Source: Adlercreutzia muris | GTDB lineage: Bacteria > Actinomycetota > Coriobacteriia > Coriobacteriales > Eggerthellaceae | Assembly: GCF_008831045.1 (NCBI RefSeq) | Contig: NZ_WAJS01000014.1 | Span: 1-64,000 of the forward strand | Reading direction: 5' to 3' | DNA length: 64,000 bases | In this document: positions 6,895-14,307 of the stretch, in pieces | How positions within the stretch are numbered: position 1 is the stretch's first letter | How the letters are laid out: the number at the start of each line of letters is the position of its first letter | Program-made: the position numbers and the translations under genes | Notes under the pieces: generated by a model | What the model was told of the DNA's origin: nothing | Database searches by the model: none | Seen by the model: the letters and a program-made list of their open reading frames with translations, nothing else

Positions 6895-8532
6895 ATGACC
6901 GAAACGTCAGGAAGCAATAATCCCCGTGCCCAGCACGCCTCCCAGCCGGTGGGCCAGACGAATAATCCCCGCCATTCCCAGCCGGTCGGGCAAACGAACA
7001 ACCCGCGGCACTCCCAGCCGCTGAGCCAATCGCACAACCCCCGCCTTTCTCAGCCTGTGGCCCCCAAGCAGCAGGCCCTTGGCGGTGCCACCTTGGGCGC
7101 CACTCCCGGCCTGCCCGTGGGCGACAACCCCTATTCCCGCGGTGCGGCCGGCGACGACTACGCGCGGGACCGCCGCCGTAAGAAGCGCAACCGCATCCTC
7201 GTGGCCGTGCTGGCCATCGTGCTGGTGGGCGTCCTCGGAGTCGGCGGCGTGGCCTTCGCCACCTACGGCTACGTGAGCAAGCTCGACAACAACATGAACG
7301 AGGACGTCACACCCGAGGTGAAGGAGGCGCTCCAGCCGGTGCCCTCCTACGAGGGCGGCACCTTCTACATGCTGCTGCTCGGCACCGACAAGTCCGAGGC
7401 ACGGTCGGAATCCACCCAGTATGCGGGCGACACCTTCCGCTCCGACTCCATGATTCTCGCTCGGGTTGATCCCCAGAACAAGAAGGTCACCATGGTGTCG
7501 CTCCATCGCGATACCGAGGTGGAGATCGAGGGCAATGGCGTGCAGAAGCTGAACGCTGCCTACGCCATTGGCGGGCCGGCCCTGGCCATCAAGACTGTGT
7601 CCCAGATGGCCGGCGTGCCCATTTCCCACTATGCCGAGATCAACTTCGACGGCTTCGAAGAAGTGGTGGATGCTCTTGGCGGCGTGACCGTGGATGTGCC
7701 CATGGAGATCGACGACGACGAGGCGGGCGGCTACGTGCCGGCCGGCGAGCAGAATCTCACGGGTGAGCAGGCGCTCATCCTGTGCCGCAGCCGCCATTCC
7801 TACGACGAGTACGGCGACGGCGACCGCTACCGTGCGGCGAACCAGCGCCTGGTGCTCGGTGCCATTGCCAAGAAGGTGCTCTCCTCCGATATCGGCACTA
7901 TCACCAAGTCGGTGGAGACTCTGTCCCAGTATGTGACCACCGACTTCACCGTGTCCGATATCATCGCCTTGGCTGGGTCTATGCAGGGTATCGATCCGAG
8001 CACCGACATCTATTCCGCCATGGAGCCGACGGAAAGCGAGTATCGCAACGACACTTGGTACGAGAAGCTGGACACGGCCGCTTGGCAGAAGATGATGAAC
8101 CGGGTGCGCGAGGGCCTGCCCCCCACGGAGGAAGATGAGATTGACGAGCTGAACGGCACCGTGCTCGCCAGCGTGGGCGACGGCACTCCCGCTTCCAGCG
8201 ACAGCGAGGGCGTCCAGGGCGTCGATGGCACCCGTAAGACCTTCGGCGAGAGCCGCACGGGCATCGTCACCATCAAGAACGGCAACGGCATCAACGGCGT
8301 GGGCGCCGAGGCCTTGGAGCGTATTAAGCCCTTGGGCTACACGGCCGATGCCAGCAACGCCAACTCCTTCAGCTACGAGGAGACCGTCGTGGTCTTCGAC
8401 ACGCCGGACCAGCGCGTCTACGCCGAGGAGCTCATCGACGCCCTGGGCTGCGGCCGCGCCGTGCAGAACACCAACGGCGAGTATATGTACGAGGGCGATT
8501 TCCTCATCCTCATCGGTTCGGACTGGCAGTAG
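6895..8532 (+). CDS. LytR-CpsA-Psr (LCP) family cell-wall polymer ligase with LytR_C domain
   Basis: 545 residues from ATG 6895; ATG 6847 and 6835 are in frame and possible, and the frame is open to 6718. The N-terminal cytoplasmic tail has three 12-residue repeats (SQPVGQTNNPRH type). A basic stretch RDRRRKKRNR precedes one membrane helix (ILVAVLAIVLVGVLGVGGVA). The LCP domain follows, with LLGTDKSEARSE, FRSDSMILARVDP, MVSLHRDTEVE and ALILCRSRHSYDEYGDGDR holding the Asp/Arg residues that bind the polyprenyl pyrophosphate. A LytR_C domain closes the protein. LCP enzymes attach wall polymers to peptidoglycan outside the membrane. Confidence 0.85.
   Translation: MTETSGSNNPRAQHASQPVGQTNNPRHSQPVGQTNNPRHSQPLSQSHNPRLSQPVAPKQQALGGATLGATPGLPVGDNPYSRGAAGDDYARDRRRKKRNRILVAVLAIVLVGVLGVGGVAFATYGYVSKLDNNMNEDVTPEVKEALQPVPSYEGGTFYMLLLGTDKSEARSESTQYAGDTFRSDSMILARVDPQNKKVTMVSLHRDTEVEIEGNGVQKLNAAYAIGGPALAIKTVSQMAGVPISHYAEINFDGFEEVVDALGGVTVDVPMEIDDDEAGGYVPAGEQNLTGEQALILCRSRHSYDEYGDGDRYRAANQRLVLGAIAKKVLSSDIGTITKSVETLSQYVTTDFTVSDIIALAGSMQGIDPSTDIYSAMEPTESEYRNDTWYEKLDTAAWQKMMNRVREGLPPTEEDEIDELNGTVLASVGDGTPASSDSEGVQGVDGTRKTFGESRTGIVTIKNGNGINGVGAEALERIKPLGYTADASNANSFSYEETVVVFDTPDQRVYAEELIDALGCGRAVQNTNGEYMYEGDFLILIGSDWQ
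6940..7062 (+). repeat. 36-bp tandem repeats in the LCP gene
   Basis: Units at 6940-6975, 6976-7011 and 7012-7047, plus a partial fourth, encode a 12-residue motif SQP(V/L)(G/S)Q(T/S)(N/H)NPR(H/L). Third positions differ between units, so the repeat is old or under protein-level selection. Confidence 0.8.
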
Positions 8533-8559
8533 GGATATTCCGTCCGCTCGAGTATCATG

Positions 8560-8588
8560 AAAGGCCCCGGAGAGACCGGGGCCTTTTG
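8560..8588 (+). terminator. Terminator after the LCP gene
   Basis: AAAGGCCCCGG and CCGGGGCCTTTT form a stem with a short AGAGA loop and T-run, 16 bases before the exonuclease start codon. Confidence 0.8.
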
Positions 8589-8603
8589 CAGTAAAGGAGT
8601 CCC

Positions 8604-9392
8604 ATGCGATTCGTTTCGTGGAACGTGAACGGCATCCGCGCCGTGCTGAAGAAGAATTTCCTGGAAGTGTTCGACGCCTTCGATGCCGACATCTTCGCCC
8701 TGCAGGAAACCAAGTGCCAGGTGGGCCAGGTGGAGCTGGAGCTGCCCGGCTACCACCAGTATTGGAGCGCCGCCGAGAAGAAGGGCTATTCGGGCACCGT
8801 GGTGTTCACCCGCGAAGAGCCCCTGCGCGTGCTGCACGGCCTGGGCAACGACTATCTGGATGCCGAGGGGCGCATTGTGGCCTGCGAGTTTCCCGGTTTC
8901 TGGTTCGTGAACGTGTACACGCCGAACTCTCAGAACGAGCTGGCCCGCATCGACCACCGCATGGAATGGGACGACGCCTTCCGCGACTTCTGCAAGGGGC
9001 TGGAGGCCGGCATCCTGCCGAGCGGCGAGGCGAGCGACCCGAAGCCCGTGGTGATGTGCGGCGACTTCAACGTGGCCCATCAGGAGATCGACCTGAAGAA
9101 CCCCGGTCCCAACCGCGGGGCCTCGGGCTTTTCCGACGAGGAGCGCGGGAAGTTCACCGAGCTTTTGGATGCGGGCTTCACCGACACGTTCCGCCTGCTG
9201 CATCCCGAGGAGACGGGGCGCTACACCTGGTGGAGCTATCGGTTCCGCGCCCGTTCCACCAACGCGGGATGGCGCATCGACTACTTCCTCGTGAGCGACG
9301 CCCTGCGTGACGCGGTGGTGGCCGCGAGCATTTACGACGACGTAGAGGGCTCCGACCACTGCCCCGTTGGCCTCGATCTGGATCTTGCGTAA
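8604..9392 (+). CDS. xth: Exodeoxyribonuclease III
   Basis: 262 residues with AAAGGAGTCCC before ATG 8604. It is an endonuclease/exonuclease/phosphatase-fold enzyme of the ExoIII/ExoA type: MRFVSWNVNGIRA at the N-terminus, LQETKCQ with the metal-binding Glu, WFVNVYTPNSQ, CGDFNVAHQEIDLKNP, RYTWWSYRF and the C-terminal SDHCPVGL with the catalytic His. It acts in base-excision repair as AP endonuclease and 3'-5' exonuclease. The length is normal. It stands alone between a terminator and rlmH. Confidence 0.93.
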   Translation: MRFVSWNVNGIRAVLKKNFLEVFDAFDADIFALQETKCQVGQVELELPGYHQYWSAAEKKGYSGTVVFTREEPLRVLHGLGNDYLDAEGRIVACEFPGFWFVNVYTPNSQNELARIDHRMEWDDAFRDFCKGLEAGILPSGEASDPKPVVMCGDFNVAHQEIDLKNPGPNRGASGFSDEERGKFTELLDAGFTDTFRLLHPEETGRYTWWSYRFRARSTNAGWRIDYFLVSDALRDAVVAASIYDDVEGSDHCPVGLDLDLA

Positions 9393-9514
9393 GGTCGTCT
9401 GCGTCTCTCGCGGCTTCGGAGGGACGGTCGGGCGCTCGTCGCGCCCTCTCGGCTGCGCCCTATCCCGGCCGCGCCCTGTTCCGGCTGCGCAGAGCCTCGT
9501 TTGAAAGGACCGTC

Positions 9515-9988
9515 ATGTTGCGCATTACCGTTATTGCCGTAGGCAAGCTGAAGGAGAAGTTCTGGACGGCGGCCTGCGACGAGTACCTGAAGCGGCTGCG
9601 GCCCTATGCCAAGGTGGCTGTGGCCGAGATCGCGGATGTGGATCCGGCCCGGGCTGGGGGCGTGGAGGCGGCCCGCGATCGCGAGGGCGAGGGCATCCTG
9701 GCCGTGGTCCCGGAAGGGGCGCGGGTCATTCTCATGGCCATCGAGGGGAAGCAGCGCTCCAGCATGGGTTTCTCTCAGCACCTGGACGAGCTGGCCTTGC
9801 GCGGGGACAGCGACCTGGTCTTCGTCATCGGCGGCTCGGACGGTGTGAGCGAGGCTGTGCGCGCCCGGGCCGACGAGACCTTCTCCTTCGGTCCCATCAC
9901 GCTGCCCCACAACCTGGCCCGGGTAGTGCTGCTCGAGCAGATCTACCGCGCCTTCAAGATCTCCCGCGGCGAACCCTACCACAAGTAG
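9515..9988 (+). CDS. rlmH: RlmH, 23S rRNA (pseudouridine1915-N3)-methyltransferase
   Basis: 157 residues, start ATG 9515 with GAAAGGACCGTC upstream. A SPOUT-family fold with the trefoil-knot SAM site: LRITVIAVGKLKEKFW at the start, FVIGGSDGVSEAV in the knot, and the ending LLEQIYRAFKISRGEPYHK, which is characteristic of RlmH. It methylates pseudouridine 1915 in helix 69 of 23S rRNA as a late step of 70S maturation. The 122 bases before it hold no gene. Confidence 0.95.
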   Translation: MLRITVIAVGKLKEKFWTAACDEYLKRLRPYAKVAVAEIADVDPARAGGVEAARDREGEGILAVVPEGARVILMAIEGKQRSSMGFSQHLDELALRGDSDLVFVIGGSDGVSEAVRARADETFSFGPITLPHNLARVVLLEQIYRAFKISRGEPYHK

Positions 9989-10020
9989 GCACGTATCCCA
10001 CGCGGTATCCATCTGGCGTG

Positions 10021-10232
10021 CTGCCCCAAAATGACGATGCGCTCAGTCGCATCGCTCGTTCGGGGCAGCATAAGAGCTTGGATGCCCTTGAAAAGGGGGC
10101 GCAGTGGCTCAAATGCACGATGCGCACGGTCGCATCGTCATTTTGGGGCGCGAAATGCCTGCGGAGGGGGCTGTCTGGCGGCAAAGAAGCCCCGAATGCA
10201 CGATGCGCGCGGTCGTACCGTGCATTCGGGGC
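10021..10232. repeat. Cluster of three palindromic intergenic repeats
   Basis: Three related hairpins lie at 10021-10069, 10110-10149 and 10189-10232. Each has the theme CCCC(A/G)AATGCACGATGCG followed by its complement. The third has 14-bp perfect arms (GCCCCGAATGCACG and complement). A fourth copy lies at 56806-56880. They fill the gap between rlmH and mscL. Confidence 0.75.
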
Positions 10233-10252
10233 AGCGTCGCGTTGCGAGCCCG

Positions 10253-10732
10253 TCACTTCGCCACGACCTCCACGGTCACCGCGGCAGGAGCGGGCAGCTC
10301 GGCGGTGCAGTGGGGGCAGCGGGTGGCGCCCACGTTGATCTCCTCCAGGCAGAAGGGGCAGGTGGGAGCGTGCTCGATGACTTCCTCGCCCTTGGCGTTC
10401 TTGAGGAAGGGCAGCTTCGCCGTGCCGTCCTTCATCTTGTTGAAGGCCTTCACGATCATGAACACCACCCAGGCCACAATGAGGAAGTTGATGATGGCGC
10501 TGATGAAGGCTCCGAAGTCGATGCCGTTGGCGGTACCTGCCACGGGGATGGTGAGGCCGGCCACGTCGGTGCCATTGCCCCCGGTGATGAGCTTGATGAG
10601 CGGGTTGATGATGTCCTCGGTCAGCGACGTGACGATAGCGGTGAACGCCGCGCCGATGATGATGCCGACGGCCATGTCGATCACGTTGCCGCGGTTGATG
10701 AATTCCTTGAACTCGGCGAGGAGGCCTTTCAT
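10253..10732 (-). CDS. mscL: Large-conductance mechanosensitive channel with C-terminal zinc ribbon
   Basis: 159 residues from ATG 10732, with GAGAAGGGA upstream on the minus strand. MscL core: [20 protein letters not shown], then the pore helix [20 protein letters not shown], then TM2 ([20 protein letters not shown]) and a charged end KAFNKMKDG. Past the usual helical bundle the protein adds about 30 residues with [18 protein letters not shown], a zinc-ribbon pattern. The core opens under membrane tension in hypo-osmotic shock. The ribbon would sit in the cytoplasm under the pore; its job is unknown. The gene is divergent from folE. Confidence 0.93.
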   Translation of the reverse strand: MKGLLAEFKEFINRGNVIDMAVGIIIGAAFTAIVTSLTEDIINPLIKLITGGNGTDVAGLTIPVAGTANGIDFGAFISAIINFLIVAWVVFMIVKAFNKMKDGTAKLPFLKNAKGEEVIEHAPTCPFCLEEINVGATRCPHCTAELPAPAAVTVEVVAK

Positions 10733-10847
10733 GGGCAGTCCCTTCTCGTGTGATGCCTTCTGTCTTGGTATTATCCCGCTCTTTCGCCGCGCGTCTATAG
10801 CGTCGTGATAACATGGCCCCAACCGTTTACAAGGAGTTACGACAACC

Positions 10848-11411
10848 GTGGATACAGCGAAGATTGAAGCAGGCGTGCGCCTGATTTTGGAAGGTATTGG
10901 AGAAGACCCCAACCGCGAGGGGCTGCTGGAAACGCCCGCGCGCGTGGCCCGTATGTACGAGGAAGTGCTCGGGGGCCTGGAGGAAGACCCGTCGCGCCAT
11001 TTCGACGTGACCTTCGACGAGGGCCACAGCGAGATCGTGCTGGTGGGCGACATCCCCTTCTACAGCATGTGCGAGCACCATTTGGCGCCGTTCTTCGGGC
11101 GGGCGCACGTGGCCTACATTCCCGGCGAGGACGGCCGCATCTGCGGCATCTCGAAGCTGGCACGGCTTGTGGACGGCTTCGCCAAGCGCCCCCAGGTGCA
11201 GGAGCGCCTGACCGGGCAGATCGCCGACACGCTGGTGGAAGCGCTGCATCCCGCCGGCGTCATCGTGGTGCTGGAGGCCGAGCATATGTGCATGTCCATG
11301 CGCGGCGTGAAGAAGCCGGGCGCAAAAACGACCACGCGGGCCGTGCGCGGCTGCTTCGAAACCGACGCCGACGCGCGTTCCGAGGCGCTGTCGCTGATTT
11401 TCCGCCACTAA
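10848..11411 (+). CDS. folE: GTP cyclohydrolase I
   Basis: 187 residues from GTG 10848, with AAGGAG eight to thirteen bases upstream. Motifs: [15 protein letters not shown], the zinc ligand C75 in [32 protein letters not shown], and the second zinc ligand C148 in [11 protein letters not shown]. The C-terminus [11 protein letters not shown] is typical. It converts GTP to 7,8-dihydroneopterin triphosphate, the first step to folate and to queuosine-type precursors. No other folate gene is next to it here. Confidence 0.96.
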   Translation: MDTAKIEAGVRLILEGIGEDPNREGLLETPARVARMYEEVLGGLEEDPSRHFDVTFDEGHSEIVLVGDIPFYSMCEHHLAPFFGRAHVAYIPGEDGRICGISKLARLVDGFAKRPQVQERLTGQIADTLVEALHPAGVIVVLEAEHMCMSMRGVKKPGAKTTTRAVRGCFETDADARSEALSLIFRH

Positions 11412-11518
11412 AGCGATGCCCGTTTCGCTGCGGGCGAGCATGAAGCATCTGCCCGCGCCAGCCTAAGCGGGCGCAAGCGAGTTGAAGGATTCCGTCCCCA
11501 CTAGAAAGAAGGTTTCCC

Positions 11519-11794
11519 ATGAAGTGCGTCATCTCCGTCCTCGGCAAGGACCGCTCCGGCGTGGTGGCTGCCATCGCCACGACGCTGGCCGACTGCGGCG
11601 CCAACATCGATGACATCTCCCAGACGATTCTCGGCGAGGGCCGCATGTTCTCCATGACCATGATGGTGACGCTGGATCCTGCCGTCGCCGACTTCAACAC
11701 CGTGCAGGAGCGCCTGGCCGCCGACGGCGAACGCCTGTCCATGCAGGTTCTCATCCAACGCGAGGACGTCTTCCAAGCGATGTATGAGATTTAG
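11519..11794 (+). CDS. ACT-domain protein of the UPF0237 family
   Basis: 91 residues, a single GcvR-like ACT domain: MKCVISVLGKDRSGVVAAIA, then CGANIDDISQTILGEGRMFSM, ending EDVFQAMYEI. ATG 11519 follows AGAAAGAAGGTTTCCC. ACT domains bind small ligands, often amino acids. UPF0237 genes are usually followed by a UPF0210 (DUF711) gene; that partner is absent here, and the next gene belongs to a toxin-antitoxin pair with different base composition. The ligand is unknown. Confidence 0.88.
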   Translation: MKCVISVLGKDRSGVVAAIATTLADCGANIDDISQTILGEGRMFSMTMMVTLDPAVADFNTVQERLAADGERLSMQVLIQREDVFQAMYEI

Positions 11795-11908
11795 GCAACA
11801 CCGCGCTTAGCCCCCGATGCCTTTTGCGCGTCAGGGAAAGGGCGTGGTTGGTGGCATTCCCGCTTGACTGATCGAGTAGAATGAAAGTCCAATGAAAGGA
11901 GGAGCTTT

Positions 11909-12367
11909 ATGGCGCATGTCGTCGACGTGGCAGCGTATATTCTCGAGTGTCTCGGAAGTGTTTCAACCATGAAGCTCCAGAAGCTGACTTTTTATAGCCA
12001 GGCGTATTATCTGGTTGAGCATGGAACACCGCTTTTCCCCGAAGAGTTTGAGGCATGGGCAAATGGGCCCGTGGCTCCAGATTTGTTCAAGAGGCATAAA
12101 GGCGAATTCGTAGTTTCGCGCGGCTTTTTCGGTCCTTTGTTGGAGCACGCTCTTACAGAATACGAATACGCGGCGATCGACCATGTCGTTGGTTGCCTGA
12201 AGAACTGGACGGGAGCCAGTCTCAGCGAATTGACTCATAGCGAAGCTCCGTGGCTTAATGCTCGCAGTGGGCTAGCGCCCAATGCGCGATCGAAAAGGCC
12301 CATTGCTATCGGTTGCATGAAGGCCTATTACGAAACGAGGCCGGCTGGCAACCCGGTGTTCGCATGA
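11909..12367 (+). CDS. panA: Panacea-domain antitoxin (SocA/GepA-like, DUF4065)
   Basis: 152 residues. ATG 11909 is preceded by AAAGGAGGAGCTTT. The Panacea domain is recognised by MKLQKLTFYSQAYYLV near the N-terminus, FPEEFEAWANGPVAPDLF in the middle and GLSELTH-like LSELTHSEAPW near the end. Panacea proteins are antitoxins shared by many unrelated toxins, including toxSAS enzymes. The stop codon overlaps the next start in ATGA, which suggests coupled translation with antitoxin first. Base composition and codon use are clearly less GC-biased than in flanking genes, a sign of acquisition by transfer. Confidence 0.85.
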   Translation: MAHVVDVAAYILECLGSVSTMKLQKLTFYSQAYYLVEHGTPLFPEEFEAWANGPVAPDLFKRHKGEFVVSRGFFGPLLEHALTEYEYAAIDHVVGCLKNWTGASLSELTHSEAPWLNARSGLAPNARSKRPIAIGCMKAYYETRPAGNPVFA

Positions 12368-13380
12368 GCGCAAATTGGATTTCGAAAACCAAGGTAGGAA
12401 AAGCGGGGGAGGCATTGACTTCCCCGCTTTCTTCTTCCGAGGATCGTGCGACTGCGCTCGAGGTTGTGAATTACTGGAGAGGGATTCACGCCGAGGCGCT
12501 CCAGCGAGCCTTCGGGGATATAGAGGGCCTGAACGCGGTCGGCTCCGACGTGCTTATTGCGGGGCGAATCAAGAAGCTGCCGACGATTGTCGATAAGCTC
12601 GGAAGGCCGGACGCTCCCTCCGATCTTCAGACGATGTACGACATTGCGGGATGCCGACTGGTGGTGCCCGATCTAGCGACACTTGAGCGTGTCTATAGCG
12701 AGATCGCTTGCCTGCCTGCATTCGATGCTCCGAAAACGAAGCGCCATGATTACATTGCATACCCTCGTCCGAGTGGCTATCGCGGAAAACATGCGATCTT
12801 GCATTATTGCGATCTGAAATGCGGCCATAAGCTGTTTGTTGAGGTTCAGCTGCGGACGGTGCTTCAACATGCTTGGGCAACGGCAGTGGAGATGCACGAT
12901 GTGGCTGTGAAAAGTCGGTTGAAATTCAATGAGATCGATAACCCTGCTGGACGGTTTTTCAAGAAGGCGGCTGTGCTTATTGCCCAACTAGAAGAACAGG
13001 GAGAAATTGACGCGAGCGCTATTCGAGGTCTCGCCGACGGGAGGCCGGAGTTGTCTTATGCCATTGAGGCAAAGGAAACGCTTAAAGCCGCCAGTAACGC
13101 CGTCTACTTTCTCTCCGACGATGCGAATAGGGATGTCGCCGACTACTATCTCGTTGACCTCGTCGCGGACGAGCAAACGCTCGAGCTTACACCGCTTGAT
13201 TCCATAGCGGCCCTTTCTCGATATTTCGAAGAGGAGGGCGCCGACCGCGACGGTAGCCGTGATCTGGTCCTTACAAAAGGAGCTTCCAAGGAAAACCTCG
13301 CGAAGCTGTATCCCAATTACTTTGGCGATATTTCCGAGTTCCTCAAACTCATCGAAAAGCATTTGGACGCGTTTGCGTAA
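12364..13380 (+). CDS. RelA/SpoT-fold protein, probable toxSAS toxin partnered by PanA
   Basis: 338 residues from ATG 12364, overlapping the antitoxin stop. A synthetase domain spans about 60-210: YDIAGCRLVVPD, HDYIAYPRPSGYRGKHAI near 128-145, and VEVQLRTVLQHAWATAVEMH from 158. There is no hydrolase, TGS or ACT domain, so this is a single-domain alarmone-synthetase relative. The C-terminal 130 residues are not recognised. Known PanA-linked toxSAS enzymes stop growth by pyrophosphorylating tRNA 3' ends or by making toxic nucleotides; which applies here cannot be read from sequence. An alternative is a non-toxic small alarmone synthetase, but the operon with a Panacea gene argues for a toxin. 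Confidence 0.82.
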   Translation: MSANWISKTKVGKAGEALTSPLSSSEDRATALEVVNYWRGIHAEALQRAFGDIEGLNAVGSDVLIAGRIKKLPTIVDKLGRPDAPSDLQTMYDIAGCRLVVPDLATLERVYSEIACLPAFDAPKTKRHDYIAYPRPSGYRGKHAILHYCDLKCGHKLFVEVQLRTVLQHAWATAVEMHDVAVKSRLKFNEIDNPAGRFFKKAAVLIAQLEEQGEIDASAIRGLADGRPELSYAIEAKETLKAASNAVYFLSDDANRDVADYYLVDLVADEQTLELTPLDSIAALSRYFEEEGADRDGSRDLVLTKGASKENLAKLYPNYFGDISEFLKLIEKHLDAFA

Positions 13381-13386
13381 GAAAGG

Positions 13387-13512
13387 CAGGAAGATGGCCG
13401 CGTCGACTTCGCCCGCATGCGGCCGCTCGTCTACGATTCCACCCGCCGCATCTACCGCGTGGTAGGCGAAGAGGTCGGCGGCGCCTGGGAAGCCTGCAAA
13501 GCGCTGATGTAG
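13387..13512 (+). pseudogene. C-terminal remnant of a flavin-reductase-like gene
   Basis: An open frame of 41 residues ends in TAG at 13510-13512 and begins only six bases after the toxin gene. Its content (VDFARMRPLVYDSTRRIYRV, then GEEVGGAWEACKALM) resembles the C-terminus of flavin-reductase-like flavoproteins, and its GC-rich codons match the host, not the island. There is no start codon with a ribosome-binding site. The rest of the gene is missing, so the toxin-antitoxin pair probably replaced or cut it on arrival. Confidence 0.6.
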
Positions 13513-13644
13513 GACGGCAGTTTATGGGAAACTATATTGCTGCGCGAATGAGAAACAGCGAAACGGGCGCTCCGTTCAACGATGGGGCGCCTTTGTATTC
13601 ATGGCCGCATAGGGTCTTAAGATTGCCTCGCTCTCTGCGCGCTG

Positions 13645-14027
13645 TTAATTATGGGTGCTGCTCATGCGCTGGTAGAAATCCTTGGGGATGCGGCGGTGGC
13701 CGAAGTCCCTGACTCGATGCTGCCTTCGGTGCCTCGGAATATGATGCGGCAGGTGGCGCGGGCGCCTTGGGCGACGCGGGGCTGGTAATGGTATGACGAC
13801 CAAGTGTCGAACTCGTACTTGAGCATGCTGGCACTAACGCGCTCGGCGATAAGCGCCGTAAGGGCGCGGCAGGTGTTCGCGACGGCCGCTTCGAAATCAT
13901 CGTCCTCGGGGAAGGCGTAGGCGAGAAGATAGACGTCTTCAACGAGGGAATCGGGATCCATAGAGAGCCCTTCAACATCAGTGATTGCGTCAACCGCCGC
14001 TCTCAGGCGTGCGTCATCAACGGCCAT
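13645..14027 (-). pseudogene. Unknown gene, probably frameshifted near its 3' end
   Basis: ATG 14027 has a good site (TTGAGGGAG) and the first frame encodes about 98 sensible residues to IIFRGTEGSI, stopping at 13662. In another frame from about 13720 the sequence continues RVRDFGHRRIPKDFYQRMSS and stops at 13645-13647, which looks much more like protein than the tail of the first frame (SGTSATAASPRISTSA). A one- or two-base indel near 13720 would join them. The function is not recognised. It lies at the edge of the toxin-antitoxin island. Confidence is fair for the gene and moderate for the frameshift. Confidence 0.5.
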
Positions 14028-14062
14028 CGATGATCTCCCTCAACGCATCTTTGCGTCGATTG

Positions 14063-14085
14063 AAGGAGGCGAGTGCCTCCTTTTT
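14063..14085 (+). terminator. Rho-independent terminator
   Basis: AAGGAGGC, loop GAGT, GCCTCCTT and a T-run read on the plus strand. It may end the transcript of the toxin-antitoxin operon or of the gene it displaced. Confidence 0.7.
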
Positions 14086-14307
14086 AAGCTTGCTGTTCGT
14101 TGCGGGCTTGTCGGTAGCGCGCGCTTAAATGGGTATGTAAATGTGTAATTAACTGGTTGGCATTGATTTGGGAACGGGTAGGTTTTGGTTGGTTCTTCGG
14201 GGCGCCCCGTTTTTCGAGCATCATGGGCTTGCTTGGCGGATTGCTGTCGGTTAAGCGTTAGAATAGTCGGCAATCAGTGGTGGCTCCGAAGGCGACAGGG
14301 ACGGAAG
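14086..14307. other. AT-richer gap before the menaquinone genes
   Basis: No gene is seen. The part 14125-14200 is AT-rich relative to the region. TAGAAT at 14260-14265 (in GTTAGAATAGTCGG), 48 bases before menF, is a candidate -10 box. Confidence 0.35.

Noticed and set aside
10021-10232. CRISPR repeats or an RNA gene cluster
   Set aside because: The hairpins are unevenly spaced, differ in sequence and length, and a copy exists far away. They fit dispersed palindromic elements better.
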